Shown: positions 18,803 to 28,697, numbered from the stretch's first letter. The stretch is DNA of 64,000 bases from Maledivibacter halophilus (GCF_900167445.1 NZ_FUZT01000004.1:248001-312000); one strand, 5' to 3'. The notes: generated by a model from the letters alone, not told the origin. Made by a program: numbers and translations.

Positions 18803-20248
18803 CTATCTTTTTTCATAATCAGAGGTCATTTTAAATATTAATGGACTTAAAGTTAATAATCCAATTAAATTAGGTATTGCCATTAAGCCATTAAATGTAT
18901 CAGAAAGATTCCATACAAATCTTAAAGGTATAAATGCACCTATCCAACATAAAATAACCCATACAATTTTATAGACACCAACAATTTTTACTCCTGCTAT
19001 GTATTCAAGACATTTTGAACCGTAATAGAACCAGCCAAGAATTGTTGAAAAAGCAAAAAAGACTAGTCCTAAGGATACTATAAATGAACCAAAGCCAGGC
19101 AAAGCTCTACTGAAGGCAGTTGTTGTAAGGGCAGCTCCTGTAAGTGGCTCTCCAAATTGTGCTACAAAATTTGTAAAAGCTTCAGTTCCACCTGCTGGTA
19201 TTTCTGTTGCTTTAACTAAATTACCGGTATTTGTTGCAACCAGCATTATTTTGTCACTACCTATTTGTATTAAATCAGATACTAAAATAACCAGAGCCGT
19301 CATTGTACAAACAACTAAAGTATCCAAGAAAGACCCTAGAGAACCTATTATACCTTGTTTAACAGGATCATCATTTTTAGAGGCAGCATGGGCAATAGGT
19401 GCACTTCCAAGTCCTGCTTCATTTGAAAAAACTCCACGGGAAACTCCAAATCGAATGACAGTTCCAATTAATCCACCTCCAACAGCTTTAGCTGTAAAGG
19501 CATTTGAAAAAATAGAGGAAAATGCCGTTGGTATTAAGGTTGCTTTATTAAATAAAACAATTAAAGAACCTAGAATGTAAATAATAGCCATAGCTGGAAC
19601 TATCTTATCAGTAACGTTTGCTATACTTTTAATCCCCCCAAGAATTACTAATCCTACTGCAACAGCAATAAATATGCCAGATATAATTGGTTTTATTCCA
19701 AAGGTTGTTTGTAAGGATTCTGCAACTGAGTTGGATTGTACCATATTTCCAATTCCAAATGAAGCTAAAAAACCAAATAAAGCAAATAACCAGCCTAACC
19801 AAGCAAAGTTTCCACCGTATCTATCCTTCATACCATTTTTTATGTAATACATCGGTCCACCTGATTTTTCGCCATTTTCGTTTGTTATTCTATATTTTAT
19901 GGCCAGCAATGCTTCACCGTATTTTGTTGCTCCACCAAAAGCTGCTGTAACCCACATCCAAAATACAGAACCTGGACCTCCTGCTGCAATTGCTGTAGCA
20001 ACTCCCGCAATATTTCCTGTACCAATAGTGGCAGCCAAAGAAGTCATTAAAGCTTGAAAAGGTGTAATATCTCCCTCGCCAATGTCTTCTTTTGAAAAAA
20101 GAAGCTTAAATGCATATCCTAATTTTCTAAATTGAACTATTCTTGTACCTAGCGTAAGGATAATTCCAGTTCCAACTAGAAAGACAATCATAAAGCCTCC
20201 CCAAGCAAAATTGTTAATTTTGCTAATTATTAAATCAAATATATTCAT
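18803..20248 (-). CDS. Alanine/glycine:cation symporter (AGCS family)
   Basis: 481-residue sodium-coupled amino-acid importer with about eleven membrane helices. The family signature is clear: ALMTSLAATIGTGNIAGVATAI near 75, then GGPGSVFWMWVTAAFG and KYGEALLAIKYR. GVFSNEAGLGSAPIAHAAS near 275 is also diagnostic. AGCS members carry alanine or glycine; which one cannot be decided here. The ATG at 20248 follows AAGGAGGC. It interrupts the selD and selA-selB block on the opposite strand. It has its own terminator shared with selD, so it is a monocistronic unit. Confidence 0.92.
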   Translation of the reverse strand: MNIFDLIISKINNFAWGGFMIVFLVGTGIILTLGTRIVQFRKLGYAFKLLFSKEDIGEGDITPFQALMTSLAATIGTGNIAGVATAIAAGGPGSVFWMWVTAAFGGATKYGEALLAIKYRITNENGEKSGGPMYYIKNGMKDRYGGNFAWLGWLFALFGFLASFGIGNMVQSNSVAESLQTTFGIKPIISGIFIAVAVGLVILGGIKSIANVTDKIVPAMAIIYILGSLIVLFNKATLIPTAFSSIFSNAFTAKAVGGGLIGTVIRFGVSRGVFSNEAGLGSAPIAHAASKNDDPVKQGIIGSLGSFLDTLVVCTMTALVILVSDLIQIGSDKIMLVATNTGNLVKATEIPAGGTEAFTNFVAQFGEPLTGAALTTTAFSRALPGFGSFIVSLGLVFFAFSTILGWFYYGSKCLEYIAGVKIVGVYKIVWVILCWIGAFIPLRFVWNLSDTFNGLMAIPNLIGLLTLSPLIFKMTSDYEKR

Positions 20249-20350
20249 AAAAAAGCCTCCTTATATAGATAATATTTATAGATTTATTGTGTTTAATTTA
20301 AACTTTTTTCTTCACTAATATGTTTTGCAAAATTTTAGAAAACTATGTAT

Positions 20351-20413
20351 TTAAAGATAAACAACTTTAATGCTTGATAAATTTCAAATAAAAAATACAG
20401 GAGCATTTATTTT
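20351..20413 (+). repeat. Dispersed repeat family C, copy 1
   Basis: TTTAAAGATAAACAACTTTA, then GATAAATTTCAAATAAAAAA and GGAGCATTTATT. The same blocks recur at 36617-36693 with about four-fifths identity. No ORF. Confidence 0.65.
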
Positions 20414-20428
20414 AGTTTGATTATACAT

Positions 20429-20497
20429 ATAGATTTTCCATAGCAAAACTTAATTTATGTATATCAAAATATTCTAAAAACACCGATATTTTTATTA
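20429..20497. repeat. Repeat family A, copy 3 (left arm intact, right arm degraded)
   Basis: ATAGATTTTCCATAGCAAAA and CTTAATTTATGTATATCAAA give the best-preserved left arm of family A. The central AACACCGATATTTT is present but the returning arm is not. Together with family C copy 1 and family D copy 1 it fills the 576-base gap between the symporter gene and selA. Confidence 0.7.
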
Positions 20498-20743
20498 AAA
20501 AGGACAAAATTATGTTATAATTTTATAGATAAAAACTTATAATCTTAAATATATAATGAAACAAATTCAAAAGTAGATTTATACATCAAAAGATCATATA
20601 AGTATGGATATTTTAGGATGTTAAATTAGGTTTCTTTCTTAAATTTTATTGGCGTATATTTATATAGGTAACCAACTCTAAAGTAATGTAAATTTTCTAG
20701 AAAAAATGTAAATTTGTTCATTATTTTCTGCAAAATTTATATT

Positions 20744-20785
20744 AAAACTCTCGATATGGGAACTAGCACAATGAGTTAAGTTATC
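20744..20785. repeat. Short repeat family D, copy 1
   Basis: AAAACTCTCGATATGGGAAC then TAGCACAATGAGTTAAGTTA. It resembles 28931-28971 and 63941-63977 (GAACTAGCACAACGAATTAA). Lies 40 bases before selA; it might be part of the selA leader, but copies elsewhere argue for a repeat. Confidence 0.5.
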
Positions 20786-20824
20786 TATAAAAATTGATTT
20801 AGACTAATTATAGGGGTGAGAATT

Positions 20825-22234
20825 ATGAATAAAAGGGACTTACTTATAAAACTACCAAAGGTGGATGACATATTAAATGATATAAGGATACAAGAGATAA
20901 TGGAGAAATTTCCAAGAGTTACAGTAGTTGATGCAATTAGATGCAAAATTGATGAAACAAGAAAACTTATTTTAAATACAAGTAATGACAATCTTGACAA
21001 ATTTGAAATAGACTTAAATATATTAGTTGATGATATAATAGGAGTTATTGAAAAAGAAAATCAAATGAAGCTTAGAAAAGTAATTAATGCGACAGGAGTA
21101 GTTTTGCATACAAACCTTGGCAGGGCATTAATTAGCGAAAAAGTTTTAAAGGATTTGTCAGAAGTGGCTAGTAATTATTCAACATTAGAATTTGATATTG
21201 ATACTGGAAAAAGAGGATCGAGATATTCCCATGTAGAAGAAGTAATATGTAAACTAACTGGAGCAGAGTCAGCACTGGTAGTTAATAACAATGCAGCAGC
21301 GGTATTATTAGTATTAAATACAATTGCTAAGGATAAAGAGGTAATTGTTTCAAGGGGACAGTTGGTTGAAATAGGAGGTTCATTTAGAGTACCTGAAGTT
21401 ATGCTACAGGGTGGTGCTATATTAAAAGAGGTTGGAACTACAAATAAAACCCATCTTTTTGATTATGAAAACAATATAAATGAAGAAACTGCTGCAATAT
21501 TAAAAGTGCACACAAGCAATTATAAGGTATTAGGATTTTCAAAGGAAATAGAGATTGAGGAATTGTGTTTGTTAGCAAAAAAATTTGATATACCTGTTAT
21601 TGAAGATATAGGAAGTGGTACATTAATAGATTTGTCAAAATATGGATTAACATATGAACCTACTGTATTAGAAAGTCTTTCGAAGGGAGCAGATATAGTT
21701 ACTTTTAGTGGAGATAAGCTTTTAGGAGGGCCACAGGCAGGAGTTATTGTTGGCAAGAAGATATATATAGATAAGATGAAAAAAAATCAGCTCACAAGGG
21801 CTTTAAGAGTCGACAAAATGACTTTAATTGCCTTAGAAGCTACCCTTAGATTATATTTGGATGAAAATCAAGCTTTAAATAATATCCCTACTTTAAGAAT
21901 GCTTACTATGGATAAAGAGAAAATTAGAGAAAAGGCTATGGTTTTATATGATAAAATAATAAAAGAGGTAAGTAAATTTATAGTAGAATTTACAGAGGGC
22001 TATTCTCAAGTAGGAGGAGGAGCAATGCCTCTAACTAATTTACCAACATTTTTAATTTCTCTTAAATCCAGTGATTTAAGTACAAAAAAAACAGAAGAGC
22101 TTTTAAGATATAATGATCCAGCTATAATTACTAGAATCAATGATGACAAAGTGTTATTAGATGTAAGAACAATAAAGGAAAATGATTTTGATATTATTGT
22201 AAAGGCTCTTAGAGCCATTGAAAACAGGAGGTAA
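20825..22234 (+). CDS. selA: L-seryl-tRNA(Sec) selenium transferase
   Basis: 469-residue PLP enzyme that converts seryl-tRNA(Sec) to selenocysteinyl-tRNA(Sec) using selenophosphate. The PLP lysine is Lys298 in TFSGDKLLGGPQAG. The N-terminal SelA-type helical region and the INATGVVLHTNLGRA and YSTLEFDIDTGKRGSR blocks are typical. The ATG at 20825 follows TAGGGGTGAG; a GTG at 20816 lies within that site. selB starts two bases after the stop codon, so the two are one operon. Length is normal for the bacterial decameric form. Confidence 0.96.
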   Translation: MNKRDLLIKLPKVDDILNDIRIQEIMEKFPRVTVVDAIRCKIDETRKLILNTSNDNLDKFEIDLNILVDDIIGVIEKENQMKLRKVINATGVVLHTNLGRALISEKVLKDLSEVASNYSTLEFDIDTGKRGSRYSHVEEVICKLTGAESALVVNNNAAAVLLVLNTIAKDKEVIVSRGQLVEIGGSFRVPEVMLQGGAILKEVGTTNKTHLFDYENNINEETAAILKVHTSNYKVLGFSKEIEIEELCLLAKKFDIPVIEDIGSGTLIDLSKYGLTYEPTVLESLSKGADIVTFSGDKLLGGPQAGVIVGKKIYIDKMKKNQLTRALRVDKMTLIALEATLRLYLDENQALNNIPTLRMLTMDKEKIREKAMVLYDKIIKEVSKFIVEFTEGYSQVGGGAMPLTNLPTFLISLKSSDLSTKKTEELLRYNDPAIITRINDDKVLLDVRTIKENDFDIIVKALRAIENRR

Positions 22235-22236
22235 AT

Positions 22237-24135
22237 ATGGGAAATATTATTATAGGAACTGCTGGTCATATAGATCATGGAAAGACTACATTAATAAAAG
22301 CTATTACTGGAATAGAGACTGATAGACTTAAAGAAGAAAAAAAAAGAGGAATAACTATAGAGTTAGGCTTTGCTTTTTTTGAACTTCCCAATGGAAAAAA
22401 AGCAGGAATTGTTGATGTTCCTGGTCATGAAAGATTTATAAAGAATATGCTTGCAGGGGTTAGTGGAATAGATCTGGTTTTATTGGTAATTGCTGCAGAT
22501 GAAGGTATTATGCCTCAAACACAAGAGCATTTAGATATTTTATCAATGTTAGATATAGAGAAGGGAATTATTGTACTTACAAAATGTGATTTGGTTGATG
22601 ATGAATGGATAAGTCTCGTAAAGGAAGATATAAGAGAGAAAGTAAAGGGAACATTTTTAGAAAATTCACCACTTGTTTCAGTATCATCTATGGAAGGTAC
22701 TGGAATTGATGAGCTAAAGAAGTATATTGCTGAGTTAACCGAAGATATACCGGAAAAAAATGTTGCTGAACCATTAAGACTTCCAATAGACAGGGTATTT
22801 ACAATTTCGGGATTTGGTACAATTGTAACAGGTACCTTAATTGAAGGGACTATACAGGAGAAGCAGTCACTTATGATATATCCAGAAGAGCTGGAAGTAA
22901 AGGTTAGAAATATTCAAGTTCATGGTAAATCTGTTGACAAGGCTTATGCAGGGCAAAGGGTGGCTTTAAATTTAACTGGGGTAAAGAAGGAAGATATATC
23001 TAGAGGAGATATTCTTGCAGCTGAAAATTCTATGAAAAATACAATGATTATAGATGTAAAATTGAACCTATTAAAGAACTCCAATAGAAAAATAGAACAT
23101 TGGACAAGGCTAAGATTTTACCATGGAACAAAAGAGATTTTATGTAGAGTTGTTTTACTTGATAAAGATGAATTAAATCCTGGAGAAAGCTGCTATGCTC
23201 AATTACGTCTGGAGGAAGAAACTGCTTGTAAATATGGAGATAGATTTGTAGTGAGGTACTATTCTCCCCTAGAAACTATAGGGGGCGGAGTTATATTAGA
23301 TCCAAATGCAATTAAACATAAAATGTCTAATGAAGATGTAATAAATGAACTAAAGGATAAAAGCGAGGGGAATAAAGAATTAATAATTGAAAGAGCTTTA
23401 AATAAATTCAGCAGCAAGTTTCCCGATATTAAGTTTATATCTATTCAAATTGGACTGTCTGAAAAGCTTGTAGAGAAAGCTTTCCAAGAATTTGTTAAGG
23501 AAAAAATAGCTGTAAAATTTTCTAACGGAACATATGTCCATAGAAATTTTATTGAAAGTAATGAAGAAGATTTAATAAGCTTTTTAACTGAGTTTCACAC
23601 AAAAAATACTTTAAGACCTGGAGTGTCAAAGGAAGAAATAAGAAGTAGATTTTTTAATAATATTAAAGGAAAATTATTTGATGAAATAATGGAAGTATAC
23701 TATAAGAATGATATTTTAAAAATTCTTGGTGATGTGGTGGCTTTGAAAGGGTTTGAAGTTGAGCTGTCAAAGAAACAAGCTGTTTTAAAGGAAAAAATAG
23801 AAAATTTATATAAAGAGAATGAGTTCAAACCCCCTTTACTAAAGGATGTTATTAATTCAATGAATATATCAAAACAGGATAAAAATATTATTGACTTTAT
23901 GATAAATGTGAATATATTAGTTAAAATTAGTGATGATATTTTATTTCATGCACAGGCCTATAATAAAGCAAAGGAACTGCTTAAGAATTATTTATCAAAA
24001 AATAAGGAAATAACTTTAGCTGAGTATCGTGATCTTTTAAATACATCTAGAAAATATGTATTGCCGCTTTTAGAGCATTTTGATGCTATTAAACTTACTA
24101 AACGAATTGAAAATAAAAGAGTTTTGTATTGTTGA
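22237..24135 (+). CDS. selB: Selenocysteine-specific elongation factor
   Basis: 632-residue EF-Tu-like GTPase that carries Sec-tRNA(Sec) to UGA codons marked by a SECIS element. GTPase motifs: GHIDHGKTT (G1), VDVPGHE (G3), TKCD (G4), in the first 170 residues. EF-Tu domains 2 and 3 follow, then the SelB-specific C-terminal region with winged-helix repeats (about 390-632) that bind the SECIS hairpin. It is immediately downstream of selA with a GGAGG overlapping the selA end (AACAGGAGG). Confidence 0.96.
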   Translation: MGNIIIGTAGHIDHGKTTLIKAITGIETDRLKEEKKRGITIELGFAFFELPNGKKAGIVDVPGHERFIKNMLAGVSGIDLVLLVIAADEGIMPQTQEHLDILSMLDIEKGIIVLTKCDLVDDEWISLVKEDIREKVKGTFLENSPLVSVSSMEGTGIDELKKYIAELTEDIPEKNVAEPLRLPIDRVFTISGFGTIVTGTLIEGTIQEKQSLMIYPEELEVKVRNIQVHGKSVDKAYAGQRVALNLTGVKKEDISRGDILAAENSMKNTMIIDVKLNLLKNSNRKIEHWTRLRFYHGTKEILCRVVLLDKDELNPGESCYAQLRLEEETACKYGDRFVVRYYSPLETIGGGVILDPNAIKHKMSNEDVINELKDKSEGNKELIIERALNKFSSKFPDIKFISIQIGLSEKLVEKAFQEFVKEKIAVKFSNGTYVHRNFIESNEEDLISFLTEFHTKNTLRPGVSKEEIRSRFFNNIKGKLFDEIMEVYYKNDILKILGDVVALKGFEVELSKKQAVLKEKIENLYKENEFKPPLLKDVINSMNISKQDKNIIDFMINVNILVKISDDILFHAQAYNKAKELLKNYLSKNKEITLAEYRDLLNTSRKYVLPLLEHFDAIKLTKRIENKRVLYC

Positions 24136-24190
24136 ATATAGAATTACTTTTTAGGTATATAATAAATAGATGAATCGAGGTGATTATTTA

Positions 24191-24880
24191 ATGTCGAAAA
24201 AGCTTTTAGTTGTAGATGATGAAGAGATTTTATTGAAAGGTTTAAAATATAGCTTAGAACAAGAAAAATATGAAATAGATACTGCTGTTGATGGAATAGA
24301 GGCATATGAAAAAGCCATTAACAATACTTATGATTTAATAGTTTTAGATTTAATGCTTCCTAAAATGAACGGATTAGAAGTATGCAAAAAAATAAGAGAA
24401 CAGTCAATGGTTCCAATTATAATTTTAACTGCGAAGGGTGAAGATAGTAATAAAGTACTGGGACTGGAATACGGTGCAGACGATTATTTAACAAAACCCT
24501 TTAATATTTTAGAATTAAAGGCAAGAATAAAGGCAATTTTTAGAAGAGTTGATTTAAAAGAAAATTATGTACATACTAATATGTTAGAAATTGATGACTT
24601 TACTATTAATACCCTAGGAAGAAAGGTCAGCCTACATGGGGAAGAGATAAATTTAACAGCAAAGGAATTTGATTTGTTATTGTTACTGGCAACTAATCCA
24701 GGCAAAATCTATTCAAGAGAAGCTCTACTGGAAACAATATGGGGATACGAATATTTTGGAGATGTTAGAACTGTTGATGTTCATGTGAGAAGACTCAGAG
24801 AGAAGATAGAAACAAATTCCAGCCAACCTGAATATATTTTAACTAAATGGGGAGTTGGTTACTATTTTAGAAATAAATAA
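24191..24880 (+). CDS. OmpR/PhoB-family response regulator
   Basis: 229 residues. Receiver domain 1-120 with acidic pocket Asp9/Asp10 and phospho-acceptor Asp53 (IVLDLMLPK), Thr in ILTAKG and Lys in TKPF. A winged-helix DNA-binding domain follows (about 130-228; LTAKEFDLLLLLATNPGKIYSREALLE, VDVHVRRLREKIE). The ATG at 24191 follows GAGGTGATT. The sensor kinase gene overlaps its 3' end. The architecture resembles WalR/PhoP, but the three-gene group with a GerMN protein means the target genes cannot be named. Confidence 0.92.
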   Translation: MSKKLLVVDDEEILLKGLKYSLEQEKYEIDTAVDGIEAYEKAINNTYDLIVLDLMLPKMNGLEVCKKIREQSMVPIIILTAKGEDSNKVLGLEYGADDYLTKPFNILELKARIKAIFRRVDLKENYVHTNMLEIDDFTINTLGRKVSLHGEEINLTAKEFDLLLLLATNPGKIYSREALLETIWGYEYFGDVRTVDVHVRRLREKIETNSSQPEYILTKWGVGYYFRNK

Positions 24881-26294
24881 AAAATTTAAAGGATTGAGGT
24901 GGAAATTAGTTTCCACCTATTTATTATTGGTACTTCTAACAATTTTATTAATAAATTCCTTTATCAATGAATCTCTTAGAATGAATTATATCACCGAGAA
25001 GAAGATAAGTCTTCTTACCCAAAGCAATATTATTGCTGATAGGTTATCTTACTATATTAGGGAAATAAATAGTAAATATGTTAATGAAATTATTAGGGAA
25101 ATAGTAAAGAGCTCCAGTATGGATATAAAATCCAGGGTAATGGTTTCGGATTTAGATGGAAATATTTTAGTTGATTCATATAATACATTAGAAGGGGATA
25201 CACTAAATGAAGAAGAACTTTCTCTTGCTTTACTAGGAGAAAATGTGGCAAGACACCATTATTTAGAAGAATATGGTAAGGTTATGTATGTTGCTGTTCC
25301 AATAGTAAACAAAGGAAAGATTTTAGGAGCGGTTTTTATATCTTCTTCATTAGAAGATATATTTTTAAATATTAAAACCACAATGCGAAAATTTATGATA
25401 TTGTCTTTTTTTGGTTTAATGATAACGGCTTTTATTAGTTTTATTTTTGCTGATATAATATCTAAACCAATAGAAAAATTAACTGAAGCAGTTAAGCAAA
25501 TGGCAAGGGGGAAGTTTAATCAAAAAGTAGAGGTATATGGAAGTGATGAAATAAGCAATCTCGGAAGGGCCTTCAATCTAATGACAACAAAGCTTGAGCA
25601 GGTTGATAAACAAAGAAGAGAATTTGTGGGAAATGTTTCTCATGAGCTTAGAACACCCCTTAGCTCTATAAAAATATTATCAGAGACACTTATACATCAA
25701 GAAAGCACACCAGAAAAAATATATAAAGAATTTTTAAAGGATATTGATTCTGAAGTTGATAGATTAAATAAAATTATTGATAATCTATTATATTTAGTAG
25801 ATCTAGAAAAGGAAAATATTCATTTAGATTATCAAATAACCTATGTTAATTATTTAATACAAAAAATAATAAGTAATTTAAAGCCATTGGCCGATAAGAA
25901 AAATATAACGTTAAATTTTGATGAGAAGGTTAAAATACAAGTTATGCTTGATAAATTTAAAGTTCAACAAAGCTTGATTAATATTATAGGAAATGCTATA
26001 AAATACACTCCTGAAAATGGAAGAGTTGATGTGGAATTATATACCCAGCAGGATAGTTTTGTTATTAAGGTTAAGGACAATGGAATAGGTATTCCAGAGG
26101 ATGAATTACCCTTTATTTTTGATAGATTTTACAGAGTTGACAAAGCTAGAGCAAGAAAGACAGGAGGAACAGGCTTAGGTTTATCAATAACTCAGCAGCT
26201 TATTGCCCTACATCAAGGAGAAGTCAAAGTAGAAAGTACAGTAAATAAAGGGAGTACATTCTATATAATATTGCCACTAAGGTCAGCTGTTTAA
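24855..26294 (+). CDS. Membrane sensor histidine kinase (HAMP-HisKA-HATPase)
   Basis: 479 residues from TTG 24855, which overlaps the regulator gene by 26 bases. The start is uncertain because the ribosome site is weak and the conserved protein may begin at a TTG at 24894. Topology: transmembrane helix at about 18-36, an extracellular sensor region of about 140 residues, a second helix at about 175-198, then HAMP (about 200-250), HisKA with the phospho-acceptor in NVSHELRTPLSSIK, and HATPase_c with GNAIKYTP, DNGIGIP and GTGLGLSI. It phosphorylates the regulator encoded upstream. The ligand is unknown. Confidence 0.92.
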   Translation: MVTILEINKKFKGLRWKLVSTYLLLVLLTILLINSFINESLRMNYITEKKISLLTQSNIIADRLSYYIREINSKYVNEIIREIVKSSSMDIKSRVMVSDLDGNILVDSYNTLEGDTLNEEELSLALLGENVARHHYLEEYGKVMYVAVPIVNKGKILGAVFISSSLEDIFLNIKTTMRKFMILSFFGLMITAFISFIFADIISKPIEKLTEAVKQMARGKFNQKVEVYGSDEISNLGRAFNLMTTKLEQVDKQRREFVGNVSHELRTPLSSIKILSETLIHQESTPEKIYKEFLKDIDSEVDRLNKIIDNLLYLVDLEKENIHLDYQITYVNYLIQKIISNLKPLADKKNITLNFDEKVKIQVMLDKFKVQQSLINIIGNAIKYTPENGRVDVELYTQQDSFVIKVKDNGIGIPEDELPFIFDRFYRVDKARARKTGGTGLGLSITQQLIALHQGEVKVESTVNKGSTFYIILPLRSAV

Positions 26295-26310
26295 ATTAGG
26301 GGGTTATTTT

Positions 26311-27192
26311 TTGAAATCATTTTATAGATTGTATGTTTTTTTACTTATTTTTTGTGGGATAATTTTATTTGCAGTAACCTTTAGAGAGGATATTAGTATA
26401 TCAGAAAATGTAAGACCAATTCCTCCAGTTCCTGAAGAAATAAAATCCACATTTAAATTATATTTTGTAAATGATAATAGTTTAGCAGTAGAAAATAGAG
26501 CTGTTACTACGAAAAATATGTCATTTGAAAAGGTTATAGTTGAAGAGCTAATTAATGGACCCAGAAACAAAACATTGGCTGCAACGATCCCAGAAGATAC
26601 TAGATTGTTGTCAATAGAAACCATAGAAAATATATGTTATGTTAATTTTTCAAGTGAATATATTAAAAATAATAAATTGCGGGAATTAGGAGAACCCTTG
26701 GTAATATGGTCTCTTGTAAATTCCTTAACCCAGCTGGATTATATACAAAAAGTACAAATCTTAGTTGAAGGTGAGAAGATTGAGTTTTTGGATGATGAAG
26801 ATTTACTGAATCAACCCTTTTCAAGAAACGAAGAATTGATACAAAAACGTAATGTTACTCATTTTACAATTGTAAAGGATTTCTTGGATAGTTTGCTTAT
26901 GGAGAGGTATGATAGAGCCTATTCTATGTTAGACAAAGAAAGTAGAATGAGAATAGGATTTCAAGAATTTATAACTTTTATGTCGGAATATATTAAAGAG
27001 CTAAGAGGCTATGAAATAGTACTTTACAACACTCAAAAATATAGTGATAAGACGATTATTTTATTAAAATATTCAAAGGATAATACAAATGAGGAAATTG
27101 GGTTTTATCAAGCATGGAAGCTAATAGAAGTAAATGATGAAATTAAAATAGTTTTAGGAGATAAGGAGGATTATATTAATAGCTTGTATTAA
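26311..27192 (+). CDS. GerMN-domain protein with N-terminal membrane anchor
   Basis: 293 residues. An N-terminal hydrophobic helix (about 7-23) without a lipobox cysteine anchors it outside the membrane. A GerMN domain covers about 48-155 (KLYFVNDNSLAVENRAV, VEELINGPRNKTLAATIPEDTRLLSI). The C-terminal 120 residues are a second, unassigned region. GerMN domains occur in spore germination protein GerM and in LpqB-type partners of two-component kinases. The gene begins 16 bases after the kinase, from TTG with AGGGGG upstream, so it probably modulates that kinase or acts in wall or spore function. Confidence 0.82.
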   Translation: MKSFYRLYVFLLIFCGIILFAVTFREDISISENVRPIPPVPEEIKSTFKLYFVNDNSLAVENRAVTTKNMSFEKVIVEELINGPRNKTLAATIPEDTRLLSIETIENICYVNFSSEYIKNNKLRELGEPLVIWSLVNSLTQLDYIQKVQILVEGEKIEFLDDEDLLNQPFSRNEELIQKRNVTHFTIVKDFLDSLLMERYDRAYSMLDKESRMRIGFQEFITFMSEYIKELRGYEIVLYNTQKYSDKTIILLKYSKDNTNEEIGFYQAWKLIEVNDEIKIVLGDKEDYINSLY

Positions 27193-27275
27193 CATTAAGA
27201 CTTAAAATTTATTAAGCATCAAAGTTGTTTATCTTTAATATAAAACTATTAGAACATTATTTATGGAGGAGATTA

Positions 27276-28529
27276 ATGAAATATAAATTAAAATACGGTA
27301 AAGGTATAGTTGAATTTGAAATCAATGATCAAAACTTCATGGGGGAATTGTTACCAAAGGAAATTGAATGTGATTTAAAAAATGAGGAAGAAGTCGAAAG
27401 GGCTTTAAAGAATCCTATAGGAAAATCAAGGTTAAAGGATATTGTGAAAGAGAATGAAGAGATAGTAATAGTAACTAGTGATATAACAAGACCAATGCCA
27501 AGCTCTAGAGTACTCCCATCTGTGATAAGGGAATTGAAGAGGGGAAAGGCTAAAGAAGAAAATATTACTATAGTTTTGGCCCTTGGAAGTCATAGAGGCC
27601 ACACTGAAGAAGAAAAAATAGATTTAGTAGGAAAGGAGATATATTATAGTAATATAAAAATATTAGACAGTAATATGAATGAATGTATAAATCTTGGTAA
27701 ATGCAAAAACGGAACACCAGTAGATATATTTAGACCCGTTGCTAGGGCCGATAGAATAATATGCATGGGAAATATAGAATACCATTATTTTGCAGGCTAT
27801 AGCGGAGGATCAAAGGCACTGATGCCTGGAGTGTCAAGTCATCAAGCAATACAGGCAAACCATTCTAATATGGTAAAAAAGGAAGCACATGCAGGAAATC
27901 TGGAGAATAATCCAGTAAGACAGGACATAGATCAAACTGGTGATTTTATAAAAATAGATTTTATAATAAATGTAGTATTAAACAGTAAAAAGGAAATAGT
28001 AAAGGCAGTGGCTGGGGATTACATAAAAGCCCATAGAGAAGGATGTAAATTTCTAGACAAAATGTATGGAATAGAAATAGAAGAAAAGGCTGATATAGTT
28101 ATAGTATCTCCTGGTGGTTTCCCAAAGGATATAAATATATATCAATCACAAAAAGGATTGGATAATGCAAAGCATGCTGTTAGGGAAGGCGGTATAATAA
28201 TATTTGTTGCTTCGGCAAAAGAAGGGTTTGGAGAAAAAACCTTTGAAAAATGGATGCTCAATAAAACACCTGAGGAAATGATTAAGGAAATAAAGGAAAA
28301 CTTTAAACTTGGCGGTCACAAGGCAGCGGCAATAGCTATGATACTTCAAAAAGCACAGATATATATAGTATCGGATTTGGAAGATAAATTAATAGAAAAA
28401 ATAAATTTTAAACCCTTTAAGACTATACAAGAGGCTGTTGATAGGGCATTAGAAGAGTTAGGGCCAAAGTCAAAAATAATGATAATGCCTGCAGCAGGAT
28501 CAACATTACCTATATATAACCAACATTAA
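27276..28529 (+). CDS. LarA-like (DUF2088) nickel-pincer-type racemase family protein
   Basis: 417 residues. It matches lactate racemase LarA, which uses a nickel pincer nucleotide and two catalytic histidines. Here ALGSHRGHT and EYHYFAGYSGGSKALMPG contain the corresponding His residues and the conserved Lys that binds the cofactor. The ATG at 27276 follows TGGAGGAG. The cofactor synthesis genes larB, larC and larE are not nearby, so either they lie elsewhere or this paralogue works on another 2-hydroxyacid. LarA paralogues have diverse substrates, so no substrate is assigned. Confidence 0.85.
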   Translation: MKYKLKYGKGIVEFEINDQNFMGELLPKEIECDLKNEEEVERALKNPIGKSRLKDIVKENEEIVIVTSDITRPMPSSRVLPSVIRELKRGKAKEENITIVLALGSHRGHTEEEKIDLVGKEIYYSNIKILDSNMNECINLGKCKNGTPVDIFRPVARADRIICMGNIEYHYFAGYSGGSKALMPGVSSHQAIQANHSNMVKKEAHAGNLENNPVRQDIDQTGDFIKIDFIINVVLNSKKEIVKAVAGDYIKAHREGCKFLDKMYGIEIEEKADIVIVSPGGFPKDINIYQSQKGLDNAKHAVREGGIIIFVASAKEGFGEKTFEKWMLNKTPEEMIKEIKENFKLGGHKAAAIAMILQKAQIYIVSDLEDKLIEKINFKPFKTIQEAVDRALEELGPKSKIMIMPAAGSTLPIYNQH

Positions 28530-28539
28530 AACTAAATAT

Positions 28540-28589
28540 AAATTTCATAGAAAATAATGAAGGTTTCTGCATTTTTTCTATGAAATTTA
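28540..28589 (+). terminator. Terminator-like hairpin after the LarA-like gene
   Basis: AAATTTCATAGAAAA pairs with TTTTCTATGAAATTT around a loop of about 19 bases. The stem is AT-rich and the T run is weak. Confidence 0.6.
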
Positions 28590-28697
28590 TAATACTTTAG
28601 AGTTGGTTATATTTATATACAAAGATTAACATATTACTAAAGTTTGGAATAATATACTATTGAACCAAGACAAACTATAAAAGAGGAGGTATAGTTG

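Noticed and set aside
20249..20350. Glycine riboswitch upstream of the AGCS symporter
   Set aside because: I could not see the conserved tandem aptamer cores on the minus strand.
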